Positions 11,097 to 22,510 of a stretch of 64,000 bases of DNA are shown here, one piece after another (position 1 is the first letter of the stretch; every line of letters starts with the position of its first letter). The DNA comes from Strongylocentrotus droebachiensis (lineage: Eukaryota; Echinodermata; Echinoidea; Camarodonta; Strongylocentrotidae). A program made the position numbers and the translations under genes. The DNA lies in NCBI GenBank assembly GCA_035222895.1, contig JAVYIG010000607.1:248001-312000 (forward strand). Direction: 5' to 3'. The notes beneath the pieces are model-generated. The model searched no databases. It was not told the DNA's origin and saw nothing but the letters and a program-made list of their open reading frames with translations.

Positions 11097-11996
11097 GCCC
11101 GAACTCACAAAGGAGGCTTAAAGGAGAATAAAAGTTAGACAGTCACATGATTTCAGTGAATGGAGAAGAACAACAAGACTTAACAGTAAAAGTTTGAGCA
11201 AATTTGGATAATCCGTTTTCGAGTTATGTATTTTTGAAGTTTTAGAAAATCCTTATTATGGACTTCCTTAAGTTGGCAACTTCGCCAGAATTTGTGATGT
11301 CATTGTGCTCAACTCTCCATTGGTTATGTACAGAGAGTTTCACTTTTTTCTAATTTTCATCAAAAATAATATTTCCGCCAGTGTATTTTGTTTTTGTATG
11401 ACATGGCTACATCAATTCTGCAGTATGTCTGAAAGAATCAATACAATTGCCCTTTTAATATTTTATAAAAATAAAATGTTGTGAAACTCTCTGTACATAA
11501 CCAATGGAGAGTTGAGCACAATGACATCACAAATTCTAGCGGAATTGCCAACTTAAGGAAGTCCATAATAAGGATTTTTTAAAACTTCAAAAATCCATAA
11601 CCCAAAAAAGGATTATCCAAATTTGCTCAAACTTTTACTGTTAAGTCTCATTGGTATTCTCCATTCACTGAAATCATGTAAATGTCTGACTTTCATTCTC
11701 CTTTAAACTCTGTGGGGGGTTAAATCATGGTCTATGTAGATTTTGTGTATAATTTGCGCTTAATTTAGCGTGTATGCTGAGAAAGGTCCAATATGAAGGC
11801 ACGCTGTATGGCAAAGGGCGCTCAATTCATGCTTGTTGCTATGATTTTAAACCATAGCTTTAAACCATGGCAAAAATCATGAATTTCTAGTACTTTGCCA
11901 AAAGCGTGCATTTATACTGGATCTTTGTCAGCTAATCATACACAAAATCTGCATAAACCATGGTCTAAACTTAAACTTCCTTTGTGAATTCCGACC
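11097..11996. mobile_element. MITE-like element with diverged inverted arms, split by a second element
   Basis: Terminal similarity between GAACTCACAAAGGAGG (from 11101) and the inverse of the sequence ending about 11993 (GAATTCACAAAGGAAG). The arms resume after the inner element (11706 onward, 'tagattttgtgtat') and match the inverse of the right side. About 320 bp once the inner insertion is removed. Confidence 0.6.
11121..11703. mobile_element. 583-bp foldback element nested in the 11097-11996 element
   Basis: Ends AAGGAGAAT...ATTCTCCTT are flanked by TA on both sides (11119-11120 and 11704-11705). Inverted arms of about 220 bp (11121-11342 and about 11482-11703) match with few differences, around a ~140-bp centre. 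A TA-target MITE by structure; the family is not known. Confidence 0.8.
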
Positions 11997-12833
11997 ATTG
12001 AGTGTGTGACCCTCAAATCGAGCAGAATTGCATCAAAATATCATCAGGTTAGATTTAGTGTGCATTTTGTTTACATTTTCTATGTTACAATGGACATGTT
12101 TGAAATAGACCCCCCCCCCCCCCCCCGGCACAGTTTTAGCATTGTTATAGCACATCTGAAAGAGCACCTCAAAGTGGTCTTAGGGATCCCGTTAGAATTT
12201 GGTTTAGATGGTTGATTGGAAGGCTTCTCTTCTACCCAACCAGAAGAGCGACATGTTATGATCCTTGGACTGTGATTTGTATTTTTCTGCACTTCACACT
12301 ATTTGCAATATGATATCTGATCATGCCAATCATTTATTTTTTTAGAAATGTGTTAAATTATGTTTTGTATGTGTTTAAATATGCCAATCACATACAAGTC
12401 ATGTGTTGCAGTAGGTTCTATGCCTCCAGATTTTAAAGGTTTTCATTATTGGTTTGAGCCAAAATAATCTTTGTAAAGGAATGAAGAATGCAGGTGCCCT
12501 TTTCTTTAGGCATCTATACAGGGTGAGTCAGAAAAAAAAAGTCCACTTTCAAAAATCTATATAATCTCTAATGTATGTTATTCTTCAAAGACTGTGGTAT
12601 GTCCTAAAAGAGTATCTTCCTCTTTTATTTGGTATAAATTTTATCAGGTTTATAGCATGAATGTCATGCTTGTCTATACAGGAGGCCCTTTTTTTTTTGA
12701 GAGAGAGAGGAAATAAAATTTCACCTGCGCCAGAAGTGGTGGCATGTCGATCATGAATTAGCAATAAATGATATACCTCGGTTAAACATGACTCTTTACG
12801 ATTTCATATCATGGGGGGGGGGGGCACCCCGTA

Positions 12834-13161
12834 GGCTATATAGTTTTTTGTTACATTTTATATCTTTGTTACTCACTGAAGTTTGCTTTTATTGTTTTCT
12901 TGTTGATTAAGCTCCTTGCAGATCAGTATTTACATGTTTGTAATTGGTAATGATAAATGAACCCTTTTAAAACTACAAAATGTTGCAGTTGTTTGTTAGG
13001 CCATATAGTTTTTGTTACATTTGATATATTTGCTACTTACTGAAGTTTGCTTTTATTGTTTTACTGTTGATTAAGCTCCTTGCAGATCAGTATTTACATG
13101 TTTGTAATTGGTAATGATAAATAAACCCTTGAAAAACTACAAAATGTTGCAGTTGTTTGTT
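12834..13161. repeat. ~165-bp direct tandem duplication
   Basis: Two units, 12834-12998 and 12999-13161, share 'actgaagtttgcttttattg' and 'agctccttgcagatcagt'. They differ mainly at the left edge. Confidence 0.8.
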
Positions 13162-13369
13162 TGACTGACTTGTGTATCTGTAAAATTAAAGCAGGTGCCT
13201 GCAGCAGTCACAAGATTTATTTTTTTAGTGTGTGTTTTGATGGTAACTTGTACATACACACTCTAGCATTAAGGTCTTACAGATTTTTCATGAACATGTT
13301 TGTAGGATTTCTATAGGATATAATTTAAATAATTTCATGAGAAATTTCATTTATTACACACAAATGTTA

Positions 13370-14165
13370 TAAAACAGATTGGCTGTAAATTATGAATCAT
13401 GCTATAAAATTACAGAATTTCTCGAGACTTCTGCAAGCACCCTGCCCTTTTTATTATTTTTTCATTCCGTTATAATTTTTCTATTTTTTATTTTTGTTTA
13501 TTTTTTATTCATTTTTTTTTTACATGCCGATTTTCTGTTTCAAAACAGATGGACTGTAGATTTTGAAGAGAAATATGTAGTCAAATTAAAGCACTCCTGT
13601 AAACCTTGATTCAGGCACTCCTCTGTCTTTATTTTAAAGATAAATTTCATGTATCACAGATGGCTTGTTATTAAAAAGATGAGCTGTAAATTTTGATAGT
13701 AGATCTGCTGCAAAATTACAGGAGTTCCTTGTAGTTCGGCAAGTTATCTTTCTGTTTTTTTAAGAATAAATTTCATTTATCATATGCAGATTTGCGGCTA
13801 AAAAACAGATGAATTGTAAATTGTGAAAAGAAAAATGTGGCAAAGCTAAAGGATTCCTGTAAACCCTGAATCAGACACTTTTCTGTCTTTTTTTTTTACA
13901 AAAATGAAATGTTATAATCACTTACAGATTGTATGTTATTAAACATATCAGCTTTAAATTATGGTTACAAATATGGTGTAAAAAAAACTGGAGTTCTCTA
14001 GAGTTCTGGAAATATATATATATAAAAAACAGAAAATTTGTATTTATCACCTCCATATTTGCTGTTAAAAAACTGATGACTTGTGAATTGTGATAACAAA
14101 GTTCTGTAAAATTACAGGAGTTCTCGAGACTCTGCTGCAGGCACTTTTCTGTATTTTTATGGAGA
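13370..14165. repeat. Right subterminal repeat array of the 9.96-kb element
   Basis: About six diverged units, 130-170 bp apart (markers near 13374, 13543, 13675, 13802, 13938 and 14065), each carry a form of 'aaacagatgagctgtaaatt' followed by 'aaaattacaggagtt'. Read inverted from the right terminus, the order of terminus, 'aaatacag' and 'cctgtaattttacag' resembles the left array. Confidence 0.7.
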
Positions 14166-14238
14166 ATTTTTTTAACAGTGTATTTAACGTAGGAAAAAGC
14201 AAGTAATTGTTTAAAGAAAGTATTTAAATGTATCATAT

Positions 14239-14949
14239 CGTCGCCGTTTTCACGAACCGGCACAGCCCAACGCGCAACGAAATAAGTACATTCTGAGAAA
14301 AACGCGTTTTACGTTTAGCCCGTTTTGAATTCGCCAGAAACATGCCTTATGTCAAATTTTATATCACAAAATACATATCAATGAAAGGAAAATATTCTGT
14401 ATTTTCTATACATTCCATTTGTTAAGCATAATGACAATTACTATTAATATTACGAAGCTTGGACTCTCGTGCCGGTTCGTGAAAATATTATTTTGCTGTT
14501 TACGTAGCAAAAATATTTTCACGAACCGGCACAAGCCACTGTGTCGTTTTTCCTATGTAACTTTACGCGCAAGACAAAAGCGCTCGCGCTGTCTTAGCGC
14601 GTATTTTATTTTCACGAACCGGCACAACCGCCTGTGTCGCGTCGTCTAGGTCTTGTAAGCGCAAAGATATTTTCACGAACCGGCACAGCCCATTGACTTA
14701 TAACGGCGCGTGCCGGTTCGTGAAAATATGAATCGTGCTTTTTGGCTCGTGTGTCGTTTTTGTCATTGGCTCGTGTGTCGTTTTTGTCATTTGTGTAACC
14801 ATGGATATCTCAAAAACTAAAGCGTTTTGGATGCTGAAATTTGGTGAGATGAAAGATTGTTGATAACTTATGCTAAAAATGCAAAAAAAATAAAAACTAC
14901 ATTTTGAAGGGATTTCGGTGGCTTGTGCCGGTTCGTGAAAACGGCGACG
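14239..14949. mobile_element. 711-bp MITE with seven copies of a 17-bp motif
   Basis: Termini CGTCGCCGTTTTCACGAA and its inverse are flanked by ATAT (14235-14238 and 14950-14953). Module 5 has the empty site 'tcatatcttctcac' at 48318. The motif TTTTCACGAACCGGCAC occurs at 14247, 14516, 14609 and 14670 (plus) and inverted at 14469, 14710 and 14925. No transposase frame. Confidence 0.85.
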
Positions 14950-15146
14950 ATATCTTCTCACCTAACTTAAACAACAATTTAGAGTTTAGTGCCTTCGCTG
15001 TCCGATTAATCATAGTATAGAGTTGGAAACGATCTAAGCCATTGCTCTTTGTAATACGAATTATGAACTATTTCTGATCGCCGTCCAAGCTCAAAGATTT
15101 AAAAATTTAAAATAACCAAATGGCAGGAAAGTTTGACTTGTCAAAG

Positions 15147-15226
15147 GCCGATTCATTTTGGTTTGTGAGTTTGCCCAATTTTGTATAAAGGTCAAACTCA
15201 CAAACCAAAATAAATAGTTTGGCTTG
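15147..15226. repeat. Inverted repeat common to the modules
   Basis: The arms around TTTGGTTTGTGAGTTT and AAACTCACAAACCAAA are ~30 bp long. The same hairpin is at 28676-28760 (module 3). It is shortened at 40509-40580 (module 4) and split by an insertion in module 5 (half remains at 49255). Confidence 0.75.
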
Positions 15227-15549
15227 AAAGGAAGTCATAACAACGCTTTTATTTGTAACTTTTATTATTGTAAGAAATAAATCTGTTCAGCCAATGCAAA
15301 AATCAGAAACCACTGTTTGAAAAAGTTATGTCAGCTGTTGAAACTTATTATGATATGGAAAGATATATAACAGAAACCAATCTTCAATAAAATAATTTTC
15401 ATTTTTAATGTTTCGGAGTGTCTTTACTCAGTTTGTTTGTTTCTCTTTATGTTAAAGAATTTGTGTACACACTACATTTTGTCAAGTTTAATATCTTTTC
15501 TGTCGCTGTGCGGCCTAGGTTATATTGTATTATTTTATTGTTGAAATAA

Positions 15550-15578
15550 TTGTATTATTATTATTATTATTATTACTT
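15550..15578. repeat. ATT microsatellite of module 1
   Basis: An ATT run, followed by 'ccgcgcttttccaaaaaggc'. Counterparts are at about 29072, 40848 and 49637. Confidence 0.7.
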
Positions 15579-15599
15579 ACACCGCGCTTTTCCAAAAAA

Positions 15600-16930
15600 G
15601 GCCCAAATCGCTCAGATTGAATGAAAATTAAAAATCACTTAAATACATATAATAAGAACTGAAACTACAAACTGCAAAAAGATGTGTTTTTAAGGCCTTT
15701 CTGAAGGTAATAACTGATGGAGACTGCAGGACCTATACGACAAGTGATGGAATAGTGCATTTATTGATCTTTCGTGAAAACCATTATGTTGATAATGAAT
15801 AAAGGAACCCTGTGGAAGATATGTATGATGTGAATTCTATTTTGCTGTACGTTGTACACATAACAACATTATACATGTATTTATTGACTTATACGTACAT
15901 TTTAATTTTAACTCTTTATCGATACATTTTAAATAAGATATTCGCAGATGTTGGTCGTTGAATATTTGTGCTGTATTCTATCACGATATAGCAAATAGTG
16001 GAATAAGCTTTTACAACCATACACTGGTCCATAGTACATACGGATAATTAGTGCAAAACAAATACATTGATGGTCTTAATGTCAAAATGAAGCTCACCAT
16101 TGATTAAAGGAGTCACGTTATCCGAGAAAGTCGATCGTGAAGGAGAAGTCTAGATTTGGTAATAATCCTTGAGATGAAAATGATGCACCAAACAAAAAAT
16201 CACTGGGTCAAGAAGCCGGACAAGGGAATTTTAATAAAACGTGATTCAATCAGCAACTTTCTGATGAGTCGTTTTGTTATTTATCCAATTGCAGTTTCGT
16301 TGAAAATTAATAAACTGTGGTACTACATAGCAATATATGAAACATCAACCCATTTATTCGCGATATCTGATTGGTTGACCGGCATCCTGTATGAAATGCA
16401 TGTCATTTTTTCCACAAGTTCTTTCGACATCAGATTTTAAATCATTGAAGCAGAACATGATTTAGCAATTGTAAATTATGGAGTGCTCTCATATGACAAT
16501 AATTTTATGATTGTTTCTTTGTTAAGAAATCGAAACTGAATACAAGTGCTATCAATTTAATGATTATTCCTGGCTAAGTGGTCCAATGTATTGGTATGTT
16601 TATGGTTAAAAGGCCATATTCGAAATACGACAAGAAACAGCATAAACACTTTAACCAAAATTTCATGCCACATGTATGTGTAGTCCCATATATTTCATTT
16701 AATGTCATTTATTTCACTCTCCATGAAAAAAAATAACATGCAAACATGATAAACAGATAAAAGGTCGATTACAAGAAAACTACAAAGGGAATGAGCAAAC
16801 AAAATTGTATGGGAATGAGGGGTTAACAAAAAGGGCAATTAGCCTTATTAACGTTAACCCCTTAAAAAGTATACACTGCATTTTTGACCAAATAAAAAGA
16901 AAATGAAAAGATAAGCAGAGAAAATCTGAA
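15600..16930. other. Module 1 right-hand sequence, no gene seen
   Basis: Matches modules 3, 4 and (from 51593) 5. A ~90-residue frame at 16156-16440 is broken or altered in the other copies, so I do not treat it as a gene. Confidence 0.5.
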
Positions 16931-16944
16931 CACCAATACAAAAG

Positions 16945-16996
16945 GGGAAAGGGAAAGGGAGGGGAAGGGAGGGGAGGGGAAGGGAGGGGAGGGGGA
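16945..16996 (+). repeat. G-rich tract with quadruplex-forming pattern (module 1)
   Basis: Runs of three to five G separated mostly by single A or AAA. It meets the usual sequence rule for a G-quadruplex. Confidence 0.65.
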
Positions 16997-17039
16997 ATAC
17001 ATTACAATGTGCATTCTCTGAAGCGTAACGTTATTCAAT

Positions 17040-17640
17040 TTAAGATTGAATACAATGATTAAAAAAATACAAGGTTTTTAAATGATTTAAACTAAAGTTT
17101 TTACTTCAATCTTGCGTTATCAATCAAGTGTTTTTTAATGACATTATGGTATCATGAACAATATATCCAATTATGTGTGCAGTTCTCGTGGCTTCTATCA
17201 AGATTATTCGATTACTTATCATTCTTAAGATTTAAAAAGCTCACAATGTACACCGGTTGTTCTACATAACCATCCTCTCAACAACAACAAATGCCCAGAA
17301 TTGTTCGCGTGACCGGAACTCAACTTAATCTTTAATGAATGGAAACTAAAAACAAGATTTTCAACCGAGGGTTATGTAAATACGATATAAACAAGGTTTG
17401 TCTTGCGTGTAAATAAAGTGCTTATATATGACATTGCGATTCTCGTTTCCTGTCAAAACAAGGTTTTGAATTAATTCAAACAAAAATTATTACTTTCAAT
17501 CTTGCGATGTCAAGTTAGTGCTTTTATATATGACATTGCGGATATTGTTTCCTGTCAAAACAAGGTTTTGAATTAATTTAAACAAAAATTATTACTCCAA
17601 TCTTGCGTTGTCAATCAAGTGCTTGTATATGGCATTATGG
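17040..17640. repeat. ~111-bp tandem repeats near the right end of module 1
   Basis: Units with 'ggttttgaattaatt' and 'caatcttgcg' start at 17461 and 17572 (period 111). Diverged copies lie before them (17070 and 17390). Module 3 keeps fewer copies (30560-31030). Confidence 0.65.
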
Positions 17641-17718
17641 TATAATATTCATGGATAACGAGCTATTTGAATTTCTGTACCAATCAGGCCCGTAAAATAT
17701 AGGAGTTCAAGCCACCAG

Positions 17719-17736
17719 CCCCCCCCCCCCCCCCCC
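17719..17736. repeat. Poly(C) run
   Basis: A C homopolymer at the equivalent place to the one at about 31108-31124 in module 3. Length may be unreliable in assembly. Confidence 0.6.
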
Positions 17737-18117
17737 TCCCTCTTAAAAGAAAAATTCAATAAAACCGAGGGAATTATTTTAGAGCACCAAGAGTTTAAAG
17801 TCTGACAGAGCGCTATACAAGAACCCAATATTATTATAATCATTATTATCATTATCATCATCATGACTTTGCCTTTTTATCTTTATGCACTCTTTTAGAT
17901 CCGCCATTCACCACGCCCTGAGACGACGACAATCATCACATTAGCTCTCCGGATATGGTGACTCTCCCTCATCTACCCTATCCTAATACTCAAGCCACGC
18001 CTTCCACTGGCGTCCTGCATTCTCATTCCTATGAAGAATCGCTTTCGTTTGCAGCGGATAAGGCTTTTTGTTTGTTTAAAGTAGTGTTTGTATTTCATCA
18101 TTTTACCAACGAAGTCT

Positions 18118-18286
18118 TTTTCACTGGCTGCCTGCCGTAGCAACAAGCAGAATTGACAAAAGACTTAACTCCGTTTCGTTGACAATCAGCTATGCATGAA
18201 GTCTTTCGTCTCCGGTTGATTGTCAACGAAACGGAGTTAAGTCTTTTGTTAATTCTGTTTGTTGCTACGGCAGGAAGCCAGTGAAA
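18118..18286. repeat. Foldback palindrome with ~70-bp arms
   Basis: The left arm 18118-18187 (contains TAACTCCGTTTCGTTGAC) is inverted at 18216-18286 with about four mismatches and a ~28-nt loop. Module 3 lacks it at the matching place (about 31470), which points to an insertion. Confidence 0.8.
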
Positions 18287-18719
18287 ACGAATTCGTTTAA
18301 TAAAATTGTTCAGTCATCGTTGGCAGCAAAATTATGAAAATTGTATCATTAGTACATAACAGAAGACTAATTTTGATTGAACAATAATGGTTTAAAACAA
18401 TATTTAACATGTTCCAATGAATTAACTAAATACCCTCGAGAACGAAAGGAGGGGGAGGGAGAGAGAGAGAAAATGAAAATGCAACTTGCGACAAAACCCT
18501 TAATTGAATGGAAACACGAGGTGGCGCTGCAACAAATTAAAGCAGAAACATCATTTAAAACAAAAGTCATGGAGTGACGGTTGGATATAGTGCGATCATG
18601 GGAGAGGTAGAGAAACAGAAAGAGACCGCTCATAGTCAGGTGTTCTTTAAAGAGTATGCATGAAATTTGAATATGGTAGTAAATTGGTCTATTTCTCCAC
18701 TACCAATACCATCACCCCT

Positions 18720-18885
18720 ATTAATACTCTATATCTCTTTCTCTCTCTCTCTTTCTCTCTTTCTCTCTTCCTCTCTCGCTTCCTCTCCCTCCCTCTCTCT
18801 CTCTCTATCTCTCTCTCTCTCTCTCCACCACTCACTTACTCTATTTCTTGCTCTTCCTCATCCCTCTCTTCTCTTCTCTATTCCA
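18720..18885. repeat. CT-rich microsatellite of module 2
   Basis: Imperfect TC/TTTC repeats, longer TCTC run than module 1. Confidence 0.85.
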
Positions 18886-19545
18886 ACATTTTGTTATCAC
18901 CGCCATGTATTATTCACATTGTTCAGGTATATCCAACAGAAACTTCTAACTTTGCGAGGTCTTTCCTTCCTGTACTTTAATCTTTAGACCCGTTTGATAA
19001 TGTATTTCAATGAATGCATGTTTCTTCCCCCCCTCCTTTCGAACCCTTGGTTACCAACTATTTGATTAACCCGCAAAATGGCATCCCTATGGATGGAATT
19101 CACTTTTCATGCACTAGTCGTTGCTATGTCGGGCAAACCCGTCAAGCTATTCAGTCGTCAAGAGAAACTTTTGTACAAAAAATTAGTGTATAGGTTTATT
19201 CATTCCATGAATATTTTTGTTTCAATGCGGGGTGAACAAAGAATGAACAGAGGAAGACTACTACAGAGATTACAAAGATACTACCAAGAAATTACTACGA
19301 ATTTAAGATTTTTATTAAGTATTATCTTACATTTATAAAGCTCGATTACAAGTTTTAAATATTTCATTTACTTCATTTTTTTGTTCTTCTTTTTTTTCAT
19401 ACGCAGAACATATGTTATCATAACTATCTTTACATAATTTGATTCCCTAAAGTTTCCATATCTACGTGATAGTGTGCAAGTTTTTCTCCTTCAACCCTTC
19501 CAAATATTTTGTTTGTTTATTTGTCTTACCTGACTGCTAAGAACG

Positions 19546-19710
19546 CATTGTAGGCTTCTAAATAAGCAAATATGGGACTGACGGCTTTAAGTCATCTCCG
19601 AGGGACTTGGTGAGAGTATTAATGCCTTACCCAGAGCACTAGCGCATCGACTTGGTTTCGAACCAGGGACCTCCCGGTTACGAGACCACTGCTCTGCCAC
19701 TGAGCCATCT
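19546..19710 (-). mobile_element. tRNA-derived SINE, minus strand (module 2)
   Basis: Same element and position as the minus copy in module 1. The head keeps the inverse of GGTTCGAAACC. Confidence 0.7.
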
Positions 19711-19974
19711 TTTGTTTCGCTTTCTTTTCTACCTCACGCTGTCTTTTTTTCTTTCATTCTTCAATTCCATTATTCTATAATTGAATAGCAACAAATACAG
19801 AAATACTCAAGTTCTTCGCCTGGCACTCATCGGAGTCAGTGAACAAAATAATAATCATCCATATCATCATCATCAATCTTCCTTCGTATAATGTGTTGCA
19901 ACTTTAGTAATTATAATTCCAATCAGAGAGTGCACAAAACGCATATTTATAAAACACTATGATAACATGGCTCA

Positions 19975-20140
19975 GTAGTGGGCAGAGGTCTCGTAACCAG
20001 AAGGTCCCGGGTTCGATACCAAGTCGATGTTTCAGTGCCTTTTGGTAGGGCAGCAATCATTACCAAGGTCCTGTAAAGGGACTTACAGCCTCATCATTGG
20101 TCACTGGGAGCTTACTTGCTTTCTTTAATAGCAGTCAAGT
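19975..20140 (+). mobile_element. tRNA-derived SINE, plus strand (module 2)
   Basis: Head GGCTCAGTAGTGGGCAGAGG and B box GGGTTCGATACC, with a body shortened relative to module 1. Confidence 0.7.
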
Positions 20141-21770
20141 AATACAAACAAACTGACAACCAACCATAATACTATAGTATATACACAAATACACAATTAT
20201 CTATCTGCAGTGGTGTTTCCACTTCTCATCAAAATCTCATCCCGCAAATTATTCACTAGACTTGGTATACTTTAGTATACTTATGATATGTTTTATCATC
20301 TTTTTTTTTTGTATTCGATAATATGAGATGAAAGTTGTCGAAATACGTTTTTGCACGATTACAATCATTTGTGTTCATTGACATTATTGACGTGTACATA
20401 TTTACTTATATCTATACAAAAACATTTATGTCTAACTTTAAGATACATAATACATTTAAGATAACATACAAATTGAAATTGTAAATACACACATAAATTA
20501 TTGGTAATTAATAATATTTGTTTGTAAATTGTATTTTCATTGTCTTATATTCTATAATCGAATTTTATGTAATCGCGGCCTCGCTGAAAAACAGTATTTG
20601 CTAAATGCGGGCACAATTATTGTATTTTGTTTTTAACCGTGAATAAATAAAATATACATTCATACATGCAATCATTTGTGTTCATTGACATTATTGACGT
20701 GTACATATTTACTTATATCTATACAAAAACACTTATACCTAATACTAAGATTAAGATATCATACCAATACAAATTGTAAATACACACATGAATTGTTGGT
20801 ATATTCAGAACATTGGTTAATACTTATTGTATCTGAACTGCCAATGACAGCCTAATGTGACTTAGGCAACCCTAACTATAGGCAGTGTGATCGCCGATAT
20901 TGAAACTTCATTTTTTACCTTCTGAAATCTAACCGACACCCCGTGTTATAAATATGTATATTACCATTTATTTTATCTTTTAGAGGGTAAACACTGGCTC
21001 CATCTTACATGTATGCTGGATACTCAACTGGATATAATATATCAAAGGATCTTAAGGAAATAATGAATACTGATTAGTAATACAGTATTAATACCGCTCT
21101 TTCCCTAAAGCTATTATTACTCCCAGCAATTGCCAGGTACCCTTTTTACCCCTGGATGGAGAGTGTCATATGTAGCGCTGAGATTCGAACCCTGAACCTT
21201 GGGACTAAGAGTATAGTGAATGAATCACCATACCACGACAAGTCCAATTGACATGCTTTGGTACACACTAAAGGATTTTTTTGGGTATTCATTGAATTTA
21301 TTTCTAATAACTCCAATTCCTTTTCGTACATAACATAGAAGCAAAACGTTTTCAATAGTCCTAGTTTATACAAACCGCAACATAATTACAACAAAGACTT
21401 TTTATCATTTGATAAACGAACATAAATGCAACATAATTCATCGTTCATAATTTCACAATGTATAAGACTAAAATATATCACTATTGCATAATAGGAAAAA
21501 TTACCGCACTACATATTATTCATCATAAAAAAACTAGAACAATCATTGCTTCTTTTTTCAGAATAAAACTCAATACTTTAAGAGAAACGACTCTCATATT
21601 TCTCAACATATTATTATACAGAATTAAAATTATAAGTTTTTCCATAAGATTGATAAGATGTTCTAAGTAATTGATTAATATTTAATTACTTTTATTGTAA
21701 TTTATCGCATTATTCGTTGCGATTGCTTCAAGACAGGCGAAATCTGAATAAGGTTACCCATGATAACTGT
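20141..21770. other. Module 2 spacer with an internal ~290-bp direct repeat, no gene seen
   Basis: The stretch from 'atttgtgttcattgacatta' at about 20367 recurs at about 20671, including 'tacttatatctatacaaaaa' and the 'aattgtaaatacacaca' tail. The same pair is in modules 3 (25395/25690), 4 (37403 and 37489/37790) and 5 (45530/45838). No conserved reading frame. Confidence 0.6.
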
Positions 21771-21972
21771 CTTTTCATTGTCCGCGGACGGGGGATGGGG
21801 GGAACTTGTTCACCGGATTTGTTTGTCCATGTGTAAGCCTCCAGTTTGTCCGCGAGTAAATTTTAGGAAACTTGTCCCCCTTACATCATTTCTATGATTA
21901 AATGATCCGGGTCTCAATTGTCCGAGAATAATTTGGGGGAATTTGTCCACGGTATGCTTTTGACCTTGCTTC

Positions 21973-22478
21973 AAAGGTAATACAAAGTTTTGGTATGGGG
22001 TCATTAATTTGGTTCAATTGAATATATTGGAAGCATATGCGATCCTACAATATTCAGTGATCTTTGTCGCGGTTGAAATCGAGTCTAAAGTTATGAAATT
22101 GTAAATAATAAACTCTTAATGTTGTATAGCTTCCTCTCAAGGTCAAGATATTAATCAAGCCATAAAACAATGTTTGTTGACCAAATTCGACCGATTAGCT
22201 ATTCCCGTTTGAAAATTATATTTCACAACTACATACTTTGAGATTTACATGGTCGCAGCTACCATTGTATAGCCGTAAGCGCTACTTGAAATTTATCGAA
22301 ATTTACCGGGAGCACCGGTAAATTTTTATATTCAATTTTTCTCGAAAGCAGAAGTGTTTTAAGGGCTAAATTCTATAGTGCTCATAAAACATCCACAGGG
22401 GCATCCAAATATATCAAAATTGTAATGAATCACTATCAAGCCAATTTTCAAAATTTCCCAAAACTTTGTATTATCTTT
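21973..22478. mobile_element. ~506-bp MITE-like insertion on the 3' side of receptor copy 2
   Basis: Starts AAAGGTAATACAAAGTTTTGG (about 21 bp). The inverse is at the right end with one or two mismatches. In module 3 the flanks are joined ('gtccttgattttagtttcac' at 26949), so this is an insertion. Target duplication unclear. Confidence 0.6.
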
Positions 22479-22510
22479 AAGTTTCACTGGGTGATTGCAA
22501 GTTATTTTCT

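Larger units (their letters stand above)
4221..14180. mobile_element. 9,960-bp terminal-inverted-repeat DNA element inserted in module 1
   Basis: The left end reads CACTGTTAAAAAAA and the right end is its inverse (TTTTTTTAACAGTG). It is flanked by TA (4219-4220 and 14181-14182). Receptor copies 3, 4 and 5 have the uninterrupted target 'gacgtatatatttaagg' at the same place, so the insertion and the 2-bp TA duplication can be read directly. Both ends carry tandem subterminal repeats rich in CTGTAAA/TTTACAG. CACTG termini with subterminal repeats recall the CACTA/Mirage/Chapaev (CMC) group; a TA duplication fits Mirage-like or Tc1-like elements. No transposase is recognisable. The interior holds a spliced gene tail, a CpG-rich block and nested foldback elements, so it is either non-autonomous or decayed. 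Confidence 0.8.
1..18295. repeat. Segmental duplication module 1 (left edge at window start; interrupted)
   Basis: The sequence from the window start to about 18295 matches, in order, the blocks found again at about 18335, 23500, 35110 and 43480. These are the flank containing 'gagaccgctcatagtcagg', a CT-rich tract, SINE pair, receptor, ATT microsatellite, G-rich tract and ~111-bp repeats. Removing the insertions at 4221-14180 and 14239-14949 leaves about 7.6 kb, close to the uninterrupted modules. The left end is cut by the window edge. Stretches without other features are non-coding module sequence. Confidence 0.8.
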
